From positions 1 to 64,000 of the forward strand of contig JAURVB010013104.1 in assembly GCA_033002965.1 (NCBI GenBank): a stretch of DNA of 64,000 nucleotides, in the 5' to 3' direction. Under the pieces are notes generated by a model, which was not told where the DNA came from, did no database searches, and saw only the letters and a program-made list of their open reading frames with translations. This stretch comes from Piper betle. Its lineage: Eukaryota; Streptophyta; Magnoliopsida; Piperales; Piperaceae. Positions within the stretch are counted from its first letter, which is position 1. Each line of letters starts with the position of its first letter. Position numbers and translations under genes: made by a program. This document shows, piece by piece, positions 24,188 through 38,100 of the stretch.

Positions 24188-27100
24188 CTAAAGGAACAAG
24201 AAATAACTAGCATTATTTTAATAATACTGAAATCACAAGAGAAAAAACAAAAGCAAAACAAGAAGAACCATGCGTTTTAGTGAAAGAAGTTTCTCAACCC
24301 AGGGTGAAGTAAGGACAAGTTATCTGTAAACATGAATAGTCATACCTTTTGCAATAAGATATCAAAATATGCTTCATTCAAGTCTTTTAAACCTTCATAT
24401 CATACTATTAAGCTACCTAATAATGAAAACAATTGCCATTTCAATTTACTACTGTATATAAGTATGACAAATTGACAATCATATCTCTTTTGGGGTTCGA
24501 AGCCAGAAAACACTGCCAATTTGCCTGCTAATTAAAGCAGAATGCAGTTTAAGATAAAGAAAGGATTCCTGATTACCAAATATTCAAATCAAGTAAATTT
24601 AGCAGCAGTTATAATGGTGAGAAATAAATTCAAGCTAATCTATGTACCACGTTTGTCATGGTTTCCCTGTAACCAAAACTGAAGGTGCATTAATGTCTTC
24701 CTAATGTCAGCTTGACAGCTCTTTACCACAAGTCGGAGCAGTTTTGGGCAAGTAAAAGCTTTTTGTCCTGCACAAACCTACAATACGAGAGTATTTTCAT
24801 TATCCAATGTTCATAGTTAGTTTAAGCGAACAATTACCGGAGACATGTAAGACATGAGACAGTTGGGAGAAAAGTAAATAATACCTACCATATGCACACT
24901 GGAGAGGAGCTCATTAATTGATGGACGTTTAAATTCCACTTCAAGCCTATCTAGCAACTGTGGCAAAGTAGGGTCCCTTCCTAGTGGAATAAACATAAAA
25001 TTTAAAGCAAATAAGTTGAAAATAAAACTTTCAAAAACAAATTAAAGAAAAAACTAAATCAATAAATTCTTACTGTTGCTAGTAAGTATAATTGGTCTTT
25101 TTGCAGTTTTAGCTAATTGCAAGATGGTTCCTAAGAACCCACGATCTTCATCAAATATTGTATCAACATCCTCAAAAAGAATCAAAGCCTTATTTGGTGC
25201 TCTTTTTTCGACACTACTTTTATGTAAGGCAAACATGGATTGTGCCTCTTGACTCGAAATGGCAGAAACAACCTCATAAACATCATCCTCAACTTCTTCC
25301 ACGACCATAGAATCGGGTTGGCTTGGCACCACCTCCACGCTTTTTGCACTTTCTGCCTTCCTTGAATTATTCTGCCATCTGCAATAAAACTAGAAAATGA
25401 ACAAATGGAAAGAAAATTAAAAAATTCTTTTCAGAAATTTTAGGAACCACGTGTTGTTAGACAGTCACCAAATGGAAAAAAGAGAACATACAAGCTATTA
25501 AAACTGTGAGATTCCATTGCCTCCCCAAATTTTTGCTTCACGTAAGTGCCGTTGCGACAGTCCGATGCACTGACCTACCAAAACAATAATTCAAAGATAG
25601 TTAAAAACCACATGATATCAAAAAAGGATAGCACATGAGCTACTTATGCACATGAAGTTCCTCACCAATTCATTATAGTCCCAATCACGTGCCTACAATT
25701 GAATGCCAAATACTTGAAAAGACATTTGATAATAGGAAACCAAAGCAACTTATCATGGAAAAGAGAAATCAGAATAAAGCTGACACAAATGCAGTACAAA
25801 CTTCCTATACTTCCTACAATTGAAGAAAGCCAAGAAATCATAAATAGCCAAATGATGTCATAAATTTGCATCCATGAACAAATCAAAGACAACTTAAGTT
25901 TCTAAGTTTAAGTTGCTTTTAGTACTTGTTTCCTCATGTAGAGTACTTGTTTTCTTGGACTAAACTTAGTCTTTTTCTTGTATTATTAATTCCATTTATT
26001 AATATGTCTATAATAGGCAACAATTGTGTAACACACTCTATAGGAGGTTGCCTCCTGCAAGAAGCCAACATAGTTGAGGTGAAATAAGAAAAAATATTCG
26101 GCCAAGGCCTTCTATTTTTCTCTGATCTTCCTACTGGAGAAAAGTAAGCGCCTAGTTTGAAAGAATTACAAAGTCATTCCTAGGGAGCCATTTCAACTCA
26201 ACACAGGTTGTTTACTTTAGACGCGTATGCCTAATGGTTGGAGAAAACATTGGGCGACAAGTGGGAACCTAGACTAAGACGGTCAAAATTAAAAAAGTTA
26301 TAAAAGAACTTGTAAAGAAGTTGAGTGAAGAGGTACCTTAGTGAGTTGAAAAGGATCCCATTGAGATGTGGAATTGGATGGCTCAACGTATTAAGGTGGT
26401 TGGAGAGGGGGTTCTTTGAGAAATTGGAGGTCAACATATGCACAAGGGTATTTCATGGTGGTGAATGATCTTGTTCAAACTGTTATGAAGGCAAAAAGTG
26501 CTTCTTTGAGAGGAGGCAACAAAATGGTAAAATTGAAGACTTGGAGAAGTACAAGAGGCTAGAAAAGAGGCTAAAGCAATAAGTGAAGAAAATGAGGACC
26601 TGTATAATAATTTAAATTCCAAGAGGGAAAAAAGGACATTTATAAATTGTTCAAGATGCGAGACAAGAAAAGCAAGGATCTTGGTAGTATATGTTGCACT
26701 AAAGGCGAAGATGATGAATTGTTGGTGAAGGCCAAGGATGATAAAAATTGCTCGAAAGACAACTTTAATAAGCTTTTCAATGAAGATGGGGATTACAATG
26801 TTGCTGGTGATCTAGATGACGCTCCTTTTAAATTTTGCCGAAGGACTCTAATCACAAGGACAAAGCAGTTGGACTGGATTGAACCTTCGTTGACAAGCGG
26901 AAATGCTTGGGCAATACTGGCTTATTGCAGTTAACGGGTAAACTAGCTTTTGAAGGATATGAAGATGTCATATATTTGAGAAAACTTAAAATGATACCTC
27001 TATTTAAGAATAAAAAGGACATACAGAGTTGTTCAAATTAGAGAGATATAAAGTTGAATAGCCATTTTATGAAATTATAGGAGTGATTGATAAAAGGCTT

Positions 27101-30100
27101 CATTGCATTTCCTCTCTTCCAAAGATCAATTCGGTTTTATGCTAAATAGGTCAACAATGGAAGCTATTTTTCTTGTAAGGCAAGTTGTGATGCAATTCAA
27201 AGATAACAAAAGGGGCTTATATATAGAATTAATGGTTTATGATCAAGCTCCAAGGTACGTTATTTTGCATAGGTTAGGGAAGAAATAAGTTCCAAATATT
27301 TATATTGAACCTATTAAGGACCTAGATGAAATATACAATACAAGGGACAATAACTTGTGTCCGAGGTTCATCTCGGATCTCGGCTTCATTTCAGACTGCC
27401 CGAAACTAGAGATCTCGAAGAGATATATATTAATATAAATTGTCCACTAATAATATAAATATGTAGTCAATAATAACAATCAAACTAATGTTTTCATGTC
27501 ATATAAATTAGAATGATTACATTAGTATATATAAAATTGCAAGGGAATAATGAGAACAATGTGAAAAAAAATAAAAAATTGCAAGAATTCATACTATTAG
27601 TATAAAAAAACTAATAACATAAAATGTTAAAGAGACCCTTTCAATTAGATTTAGTCAAATTTAAATTAAAATAATCAAAACTCAATGACCTTTTTTGGAC
27701 TTCAATCAAATTTCAATTAAACAGACTAACTTAAACTTGGACAAAAATTGGACTAAATAACAAGCAAAAAGAAATTTGGGCATAAACTTTAGTTAAATGG
27801 GTAAACGGACATAAGATGACTATACAATCCATTAAACCTAGCATCTCCTTCCTCTACCTCTTCCCCCTCTCACACAGCCGTCGCCAAGGTTTGCCCTCTT
27901 AATTCTTAGTCTAGTCCTGGATAGTCCAAAAAGAGATATCCCCGAGAGATCCCACCAAAGCTAGGTTCTCGTAAATGCTAATATAAATAACTATTCTATA
28001 TATAATACCTATCAATTATCCATAAAATCACAAGTAAATAATTTTTTTAACTTAACTACACCAGGTTTATTTGTTTTTCATATCTTAATCTTAAGGCTCT
28101 ATATTTTACTATAATTTGTAAAATTCACATTATTAAGATGACGATTAAGACATAAAGAAATGCTAAGAGCCAAACATAGCATACTCTTGAGTTGGCATCG
28201 ATGAAAGTTGAAGCACCTCATCCTTAAAAAGGTCTAATGATGCAGGGAGCATCTATAGTACTTTGGGTTTATTTTCTAGTTAATTATTATTTTAGGGACA
28301 TTTGAACAATTTTACAATTTTAGGAAATTATTTGGTTACTTTCGGATTTTATTGTCTTAGGAATTCAAGTTGTGCTAGAATTAGTATAAAATGTGTGTAG
28401 TCTACAAATATGAGACTCGGATCAATAATAATTAGTTTTAGTTGATTTTTGCTTGAGAAAACAAGTTATTAATTTTGTTCTTCGTGTTCTTGAGACTGTC
28501 TATTAATTCTCCTCTTTTGTACATTGATTCTCCCTTTTCGTCTATTTCTCCCTAGTTATCTTACATCAATTGTTATCAGAGCCTAAAGATCTAACATTGT
28601 GGTCTCTTCTATCACCCACTCATCCCACCATTACCGTCGTGCAAGCAAGGAATTTTTTTCCCATCGCTTGTTGTTGTTGCCACCCACCACATACATAAAA
28701 AATACAAAACAAAACTTGCCCCACCAACCAGCCACACCAATTGTTCTAGTCATCCTCAATCCTCCCACCAACACTGCCTTCCATCATATTGTGTCTGTTG
28801 CCTCACCCTACCATTTTCCAGTCAAAGTTCTACACCCACATACACCAGAAAACTTCACAAAGAAAGCCAAGGTATAGAAAAGTTGAATGGGGATACAAAT
28901 TTTTTGATTTCATGATACTTAAATGGTTTGCGCTATAATATCAAGTGTGAAGTGTAACAACAGAGGTTCTATAGTTTGGAAGAAATTGTTTCTAACTTAT
29001 GGAAGCTAAGTCTATGTTAGCTTCTGACAAAGAAAACTCTTCTTTGAATAAAAAAGGAGTTATACCTTTCCTAAAAGAAGTTATTCCTGCTGAGACCAAG
29101 CAACCTGATAAGTTGCAACAAAATGTTTCCATTGTCAACAAGGACATCTTAAGGCAAATTGCACTAAAAGCTTAAGTTTTGGCCACCACATATGATTCTA
29201 GTCCTAAAAATGTTACTAAAGAAATTGAGCATTACAGCATACCTCAAGAGGGTATATTATTCAAATAAATTCAAGGGCGAGTTTTTTTTATAAGAAAATT
29301 ATGATAAACAGGACCTTGACCAACACAATTCTTTCAATAATATCAAAAATCTATAACAATGTTTGGAGAAGCCAATATTTAAAAGTCATAATTAACCAAT
29401 ACTAAAAATAGGCCTAATAATAATTCCGAAAATACTATACAATTCCTTACATCAAACTTTTGCTATTAGTGCTACATCAGAATTTTAGGTCAAATTCTTT
29501 TAAAAAGGGGAACATGATGCAATTTAACAACTAAAGAAGAATAATCAGGCTAATCTTAGTACAAGTTATATTTACTTATTAGATACCATCTCCCTATTTA
29601 TTAGCATTTCTTAGTATAGCAGCTTTATTTTTTGCAAAACCTACGTTAGCAAGCACAAAAAATAGATCTCCACCAAGAAGCCGACAGTTTCTTAAATGAA
29701 ATAAATGAAATAGATTTGGTCAAGAGCCATTTACCGTTTTTTTCTTCTTTATTTACTGAACTTCCTAACTAGTTTTTATTTTCGACCTTGCTTATTACAT
29801 CAGCCACAAAGATAAAGTTTGTCCAGAATCATTATCATTTACAACATATATCAACATCACAGAACTTCAGTGCCAAAATTTCTCAAATGGATATGCCACC
29901 TTAAAGAAGGAAATAGGGACAATTATTTTCCACAACTTTATGTGAAAGGCAATCAATATATTCTTTTAAAGTACCTCAATTACTTCAAATCCTTGCTCCT
30001 TTGCACAAGCATATATAGCAGCTGATTTACCACTCTGCACCAAACAAAAAAATTCTAGAAAACTACCATATAAAATAACAAAATAGTAAATTACTAACAT

Positions 30101-33100
30101 ACACGGAAGCATGCTCACAAAGTTGACTATGACATGTATAGAGGAAAATTTTCTCATGAAATAAGTGTAAATTTTCGATGGTCTAACTACTTATCCCAAA
30201 AGTTTGAGCTGTTAGGAAAAGGAATTACTTAATATTTACTTTTAACACCATGTGCAAGCAAATTTTTAAGGCTCGACATGTAGACAAACACGAGACAAAT
30301 AATTGGCCACAATATGGAGTAATTTAAAACCCCTACCCTTTAGCTCTAATAACATGTAAATTTTAGATGGTTTACCCGTTTGTCCCAAAAGTTCAAGCTA
30401 TTAGGAGGAGTCATTTAATATTTACTTTAACAGTAAGGTTTTTAACTACCAATGAGCACAATCCCACTTGACAGAGGAGGTAGAGAGGATGGAATAGAGA
30501 GGTCGCCTCTCACAATTGGCATATTAACATGTAAAAAAATGTTGAAAAAGAGTTAAGATGTATATGCAACATCAATATGCATTTATTACAAGTGACTCTT
30601 TTACATATATACCCATGACTCTCTTAGAAAAGAAGAGAGAAGTAACTCATACAACTGGACACAAGAGTTATCTAAATAGACTCCTCAAGACTTAATACCT
30701 TATTAGGAATTTCACAAACAAATAACCAAAAAAGAAAAAAAGATGCTTATAGAGTATTTGAAGGGATCTCCAAATGAATATTATGGGGGTTGATAGAACC
30801 GATATGCCCAATTTGGGGGAAATTTCTATCCTCCATTAGGAATCGTCTGAGTAATTGAAGGGCCCTTCTTCATTTTCCCATTCAAAGCCCTAGGCTGGGT
30901 AGTGAAGAGGAGGCTTTGGGATCACTTCAACTTAATAAGACATCAATAAAAACTAATCATTCACAATCACTTAGTGTAGTGGTAGCTCTAGTACAAAGGC
31001 AAAAACCTCAATAGAATAATACTACATACCCCTACTGGTCCAGTGATGAGGAAAACATTTTTAAGATATGAATCGTCAATTGTGTCTTCCAAATCGGAAT
31101 CATCCTCAGACCAGGTAAATGTACCAATTTGCTTAGTAGAATCCTTCCAGGTTTGGGGAAGTTTTCCTGCCAATTGTGAAGCCAACCACTGAGCAAATTA
31201 ACAGACTCTTTGTTGCCACAGACCTGTAAAAGTAAATATATTTATCAAAAAGCAAAAAGAAATCTAGATGTAAATATGTGTGTGTGTGTGTGTGTATAGA
31301 AAGGAATTATATAATATGTAACCTCAAGAGACTTTTCAGGTTGGTACTTAGTCGACCATAAACTATAATCCTCATGATTAGTAAATTGAGCGTTGGATGC
31401 ATCCCTATAAATGTAATTAATTCCAAATAAGTAACAAGAAAGTCAAGAAATTCCTAAACCTTAGAAGGATTGAAAGAAAAGTAAAACTAAAAATGGAAGA
31501 AAAGAAGAGAATGCGCAAAAAATATATAATCACAACAATCATCAATTGCTAAGTGATAGCACCTTTTTATATGATAATATAAAATATTTAAATAATGACA
31601 ATGAGCCCAATTTAAATGTTCCATTTTGTGTTAAAGCTAACCCAAAAGTGCACACTGTTGGAAGTTAAATTTGCCATTTATCAATTAACACACATCTTAA
31701 ATCGATCAAGTAAAGGAATGGCCTCTACAATTAAGCCCTGGCAAACGGTTATGCAAACATTGAGCCCGATGGACAATTTCCTTTATGAAGTTCACAACAG
31801 ATAAAGAAGAAAATTACCCATTCTCATTTATCTGTTCATCATCTTCTATAACTTCTGGCCCCATTGTCTTCACTTCATGAACCTTGTAAATTCATAGTGA
31901 ACATCAAACAATAAAGAAACAGATATCATTAGACATCTTAGCCGAGAACACTGGAGGGTAGAAAAACAAGATAATGCTTAAGTATTAATTTAGCAAACAT
32001 CACAAACATAAACGCATGCATCTGAGTCTTATGCAGAGGTATGAACAATTATATCTAGATTAAACTTTAACATTTAAAGCTGTTTACTGACAAAAATTAA
32101 CCCTAACAGATGGTATAATACAATAGCTGCCTGCACCTAGTAAGACTTCCATGAAATCCAAATGAAATGTGATCATGGTCAACAGTTTAACGCATGTAAG
32201 TTGTGAATACATGCCATGACATGCACAAATTTCATCAAATATGCATAAATTTCACTATAATGTAGCATTAGAATGAAGGTATGCCTGATTCCACGTTATG
32301 CATATGAGCATGACTAAGAAGGTACTGGTATCAATATTTTTGATAAACTCTCAAATGCTGCATTGGTGTTTCAGCTTTCCATAATATGCAAACATTTGAA
32401 GAACATCTCTAAAATCATACTTACGTTTCTGATTGAGCTAAGACCATCAAAATTCAGGGGCTTAACAGCATCCTCAAACACTGATGTGCCCAAATTAATT
32501 GGGGGAAGAGAATCATTCAAGTCAAATATGGTCCTCTCAGACAACATCCATTTCTTCCAGTCCAGTGCGCTTTGTTCATTCTGTTTCACAGAAGAACTCT
32601 AATATTATCTGTCACACCAAACAAACCAATAAAGGAATCAGGAAAAGAACTAGGACTGGACAAAACATTTAACCTCAACTTTCTCATAGACATGAAGCGG
32701 CCAGTCAGTCAGGGCACAGGTTAAGTAATCAGAGTCTTGATCATTAATATCTACTATCTCAGTTGTCTTTTTTACTTTCCATGACGTAAAAAAGGGATGC
32801 AACTGCTTTCCGCCTGATGAAAAAGTATCTTCCTGAACAAAGAGAGTAAGAAGTATGTGTAATCTTTATCACATATGACACGGGAAAGATACAAATGGAT
32901 TCTCAAGCCAGTATGGAAACTATCTACAATTCAATTTTAAAAACAACACCAATACCACCTTTACTGATATGTTTGCTTCTGATTGAAGGTCTAAACTAGT
33001 TCCTGCCATTTGATGTCCCATGGGAGTACCTATTGTGTCACTGGTTCTGCCTTTACATCTCATATTTATACCTATTTTGTCTATGTTTTCCTTCGGTTGC

Positions 33101-35132
33101 CAGCAACTTACTTTACCTAGAAAAAGAAGGTTCAATTATAATTTATAAAGCATGCTTGATTTTCTAAAGAGAACACCAGTGCTTAATTCAGTCCTCAACT
33201 GATGAGGAACAGCAAAGTGAAAGAAATGTAAGAGAAAAGAAAGAACATTGGAACTAGCACAGACGAGGGGAAAGAAGGGAAGAGCAGAGGAAGTGGAACT
33301 GTGAATCACCAAGAAAAAAATTAATACTCAACAATCAGATATAAAATTCACCATTGTATTTGCAAACACAAAGTCTGGACACAAAAATAAAACCAAGAAG
33401 CCTCCAACAGCTAGGAATTATATTAACAAAAGAATAAAACCTATAAACAATAAAAATTTTCTGCAAAAAGACTCTTGAGTGCTAGGCTGAAATAAGAAAA
33501 TTCTAACAACAAAATTTCAACCTATAAAATAATTAAATCCTTTTTGGGCAACTATTTTGTTACATTTTCTAATATGTATAGCTTAACTTGCATCAACTCT
33601 CCAAATTTTTCCAAGAACTTGACCTTGAGTTTTAAAGAAGAAACCACTCAAGAAAGAATAATATGGCGCACGGGAGGGGAGCAAACATTTGGGACAAAAG
33701 CATCATAAGTACAATCTTCAGGAGAAAATCATGTACTGAAGGTATATCTGTTAATAATGAATTTTTTTTAAGTGATCGATAACCCATGCATCCAAGCATT
33801 TCAATTGTTACTAACTCAACACTAAGTGTGTAGTTACAAATAAGGGTGGGTGTCGGTCAATCGGACAATAGACAAGGCATTGTCCATGTCCATCCACTTA
33901 ACCTCGAGCAAAAAGTCTCGCCAATAGTCAATATTCGGTCAATAAAGGAATTTATTTTCATCTCATATTTATTATATTATCTAATCATTATTTCACTATA
34001 AATATCAATTTTTCTCACAAAAAATTAATATCTCATTTATATAATCATTATCTTTTTTTTTAGTTTCTCTCATGTCAATTAGCATAAAAATTAAAATCAC
34101 TTTTTTAAAAAAATATTTGAATAAAGAAATATTATATTACAATGGAAAACTATAAAAATAAAGATTGATGTGCCTTAAATTTAACAATTATCAATGATAA
34201 TTTGGCTATAAACTTGAAAAATATCATTTATATCATTAATTTATGATTTTTGATGATCACTTGGTCGGACGAAACAATGTCCATGTTCAGTTTGTTTTTA
34301 TTTAGTTATCATTGGTCGGTCAAATTCGATCGGACACAGTCATTCAGGCGACCGTGCCCACCCCTACTTCCAAAGAACAATTTTGGAGCTAGCGAAAGGC
34401 TTTACTAAATCTTAAGGAAATATAGGCAGACATATAATGTTCATGTATCTCAAGCTTCGTAGAGCTGTCATACGCCAACAATATTAAAAGGGACTAAGTC
34501 CATTGATAGGAAATGATGGCTGAACAGAAACCTTACACCTTGTTATACAATTTCTAGAACATCTACCTTATCCTGCATTTTCCCTGAATGCTTGTACTCT
34601 ATTAATTTTTTTGTCCAAACTTCCTACTTAAAGATTCAAGTTAAAAAGGTAACTTATGTTGTGCCCATTCAAATATTTTCTCCTTAAGATTTATATTTGT
34701 CCTTAAAATTTGACTTCTAACATGAAAGGCTTCTGCTATTGACCTTTGCAATGAAGATTAAAGGCCCACATGAAAACTGATGCAAAGATTCTATAAGAGC
34801 CCAGATAATATCCCAGTTATTCTTTGGAGAGGTACATTGAAGATATCTCCTATGTCCCACTCAATTGTTCGAAGTTTATTATGTTTGGGTTTACATACAT
34901 ACATACATACATACATGCATGCATGCATACATACGCATATACGTACATATGTATATATACATATATATATATATACATATACATATATATATATAATTAA
35001 TTTGAATCTCTGCCCCCTAGACAAATTGAGTTGCATACACTGAAGATATCTCCTATGTCCCACTCAATTGTTCGAAGTTTATTAGTTTATTTATGTTTAG
35101 GTTTATATATATACATATATGCATACATACAT

Positions 35133-35180
<48 letters not shown>

Positions 35181-38100
35181 TATATAATATTAATTTGGAT
35201 CTCTGCCCCCTAGACAAATTGAGTTGCATATATATTATGAACTATTTAAGTATTTTGCTTAGACATACCAGGCTTCTTTATTAGATGTTCTTGGAAGTTC
35301 ATGAATTATTTTGGGTTCTCTACCCCTTCTTTACAATGCTTGATGTGTATTTACTTTGCAACTTCCCCATTCCAAAAGCAGATAGCCGAGACTACAAGAG
35401 ACTACTCAGTCAAAAAATGACCTTAGTGCCAAATATTCCCAACCACAGTCCAAGTACATTCCCACTACCATTCAGGTTTGCATAGACTCTATTGGGAGGA
35501 TGATAGCAGCTTGTATGTTTGACTTCCCTGATTTTCACCTTTGTTGCTAATTTGGCTTACACCTATCTAAAACAAAAGCTTTCTATACTATCTTGGTCTA
35601 TGCTAAAATACCTCAAATAACTAAATGCATTATTTAGACACAAAGTTGAAGTAGAAGCAATCTAAGCCACAATAGGCGAAGGCAAAAAAGTATAAAACTT
35701 TACATCCACAATTTTATTAGAAAATTACAATCATCCATAACTTTTTACTTGTAGTTGAAGGCATCAGAGGCTAATTGAACGTCAAAGATAACACAAAAGC
35801 AAGAGCCTGATATTAAGTAAAAATCCTTGGAAGATTCTCTTGTTCCAGTCATACTATATAAACAGCATGTAGTTGATGAAGAGAGGATTGATAAAAATGC
35901 TAGAGTATGGATTCCAAGCACAAAAGGTTAGCAACCAATCAATCTCTTTATTGAATGAAAAGATTCAATGATGAATATGCCATTTGTAGAGGATCAGACT
36001 CCATACATGCGTATTGTAGGAGCACTCAAACAAAAGATAGTTTCAAGTTTCATTTGACTGCATGCACAGAAAACACTGGCTTGGAAGATGAAAACTTCTG
36101 TATATCTAATGTTGAGAACTCATTAGACATAACAAGCCAAAAAATTATAGCATCCTTGTTTGACCTACCTTTCTGCTATATTGACTGCACCCATCTAAGT
36201 GTTATTTTCACTCTATTACCTATGGCTTTATCGTTGTTATTGCCATCAATTTTTGGATAGCCAATTTTGACAACAGTTAGTTTACTCCTATTTAAAGCAC
36301 AACCATCCACTTTTCAAAAATGGAACACTGTATTTCTGATTGCTTGCCTCATCGTCGATGATGGGAATGCCCTTGTTCTGCCTAAGGCCAAACTCCCTTC
36401 CATATACCCCTATCTAAAACTTGTCACGAACATCATCTTTTCCCGTATATCAAGTGCTCCATCTTGTCAATTATTTTTTCGTTTGAAAGCCTTCCATTAT
36501 TTATTGTCCAAGTAATTTTAATGCTTTCCATATGAATTATATATGTCATTACCAAATAGTCTACAATGCCATTTTCTCGGAAGGATTGCTAGTGCCCTTA
36601 AGGAGGATTTCAATTCTATGCCCTCAGACATGATTCGCTTTTTATAGATGTGTTCACTAGACTTTTTCACCTCTAGTGCTAGATGAGTCATCAATTTCCT
36701 ATGGTTAGTCGGCTCAAGCTTTAGATTGGCTTGAGGAGGGCATAAATGTATTGTTGAAGTAAATATTTTGCGGTTCCCTTTCCTCGAAGCTCGAGCTTTT
36801 GGGACAAATGGTTAGACCATTTAAAACCTAGATGGTATTAGAGCCAAAAGTCTAGGGTTCGAATATCGTTGGCGATATATACCTAGAAAAAATATTAATT
36901 TGCCCCATGTTGTAACCAATGGACTATTTGTCTCGTGTTTGTGTTTGTCCGCGTGCTAAACTTTAAAAAGTTTATTTACACGTGAAGGAGAGTCTTGAAA
37001 TAAATATTTAGTAGTTCCTTTCCTAGAAGCTCAAGCTTTTAGGACAAATAGTTAGACCATCTAAAATTTACATGGTATTGAAAGAGTATTCAAATCAGCT
37101 TTTTCCGCAACTGCTCCACCAAAAATTATTTTGTAATCAAAGCCAAATGGCCTTTGTTACAGTTATTGCTATTGAGTCTCCTATGTGAAGTTTTTCTACT
37201 TGCTGCTGTGATAAGTCACTTGATGAAGTTGTTGGGTGGTACTGCTAGGTTTCTGCCATTGATAAGCGCAGCTGCTGCCTTATTAGTTTGTTATTGACAC
37301 AATCTGTTCTTTTGAAGAAAAATTTTGAAGAAAAAAATGGACAACTTATGGATTTTTCTTCAAGAAGGCTTCCAAAATTGTGCCTTTAAAATACCCAAAA
37401 AGGATCCAGTTGGAGAAAGGATTAACTACTCAAAAAGAGTCCATATATTGCATTTGCATTTGGTGAGAGCAGCTCACAAACTATAATTCTAAATGATTGA
37501 CCCATATATCCTCTTTCTATCTATATGAAGATTTCCCACGTGTTGACAGTAGACAGAGCACATTACATAGTGCATAGACTATTATACCGTAATGTTCCTT
37601 GAAGCATACATACAACAGGCTCCTGTTATGGGTGTTAGCTTCACTTACTTCAAATGAATCTATCTGGAGTTTGTTAAGCTCATAGAAATTCCTTTAGATC
37701 AAGGTATAACTAATTTTGACTATCCTCCTACTTATTCTCTTATTTTCTAGTACAAGTCAAATTAGAGTAATGGTTATTTAGAAATCAGATATAATATAAC
37801 CTTATCTCAAGCTAGATCGCTATGAGTTTGCTATGATTGCCATTTCCAGTCTTCACCTATAGCGGAGGTTATGTATATGTTGTCACTAGTAATAACTACA
37901 TTGTGCTAAGCTTCTTTTGTGCAATTTTCTCTCTTCTAAATCTCACTATCCTCTATAATTTACTCGCAAAAATTTTAAGAATTTCCACTGTAGAAGGGAT
38001 ATTAGAGCATCCCTACATGATATCTCACATGACCTCTTTTTTAGACTTTCAAAAGGCTTTTCCAGCATTTCATTAAAAAAAATTACTTGGTGATGCCTTC

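Noticed and set aside
34780..35284. Tyr/Ile/His-rich frames of 60-90 codons
   Set aside because: They are translations of (CATA)n, (TA)n and (CA)n microsatellites.
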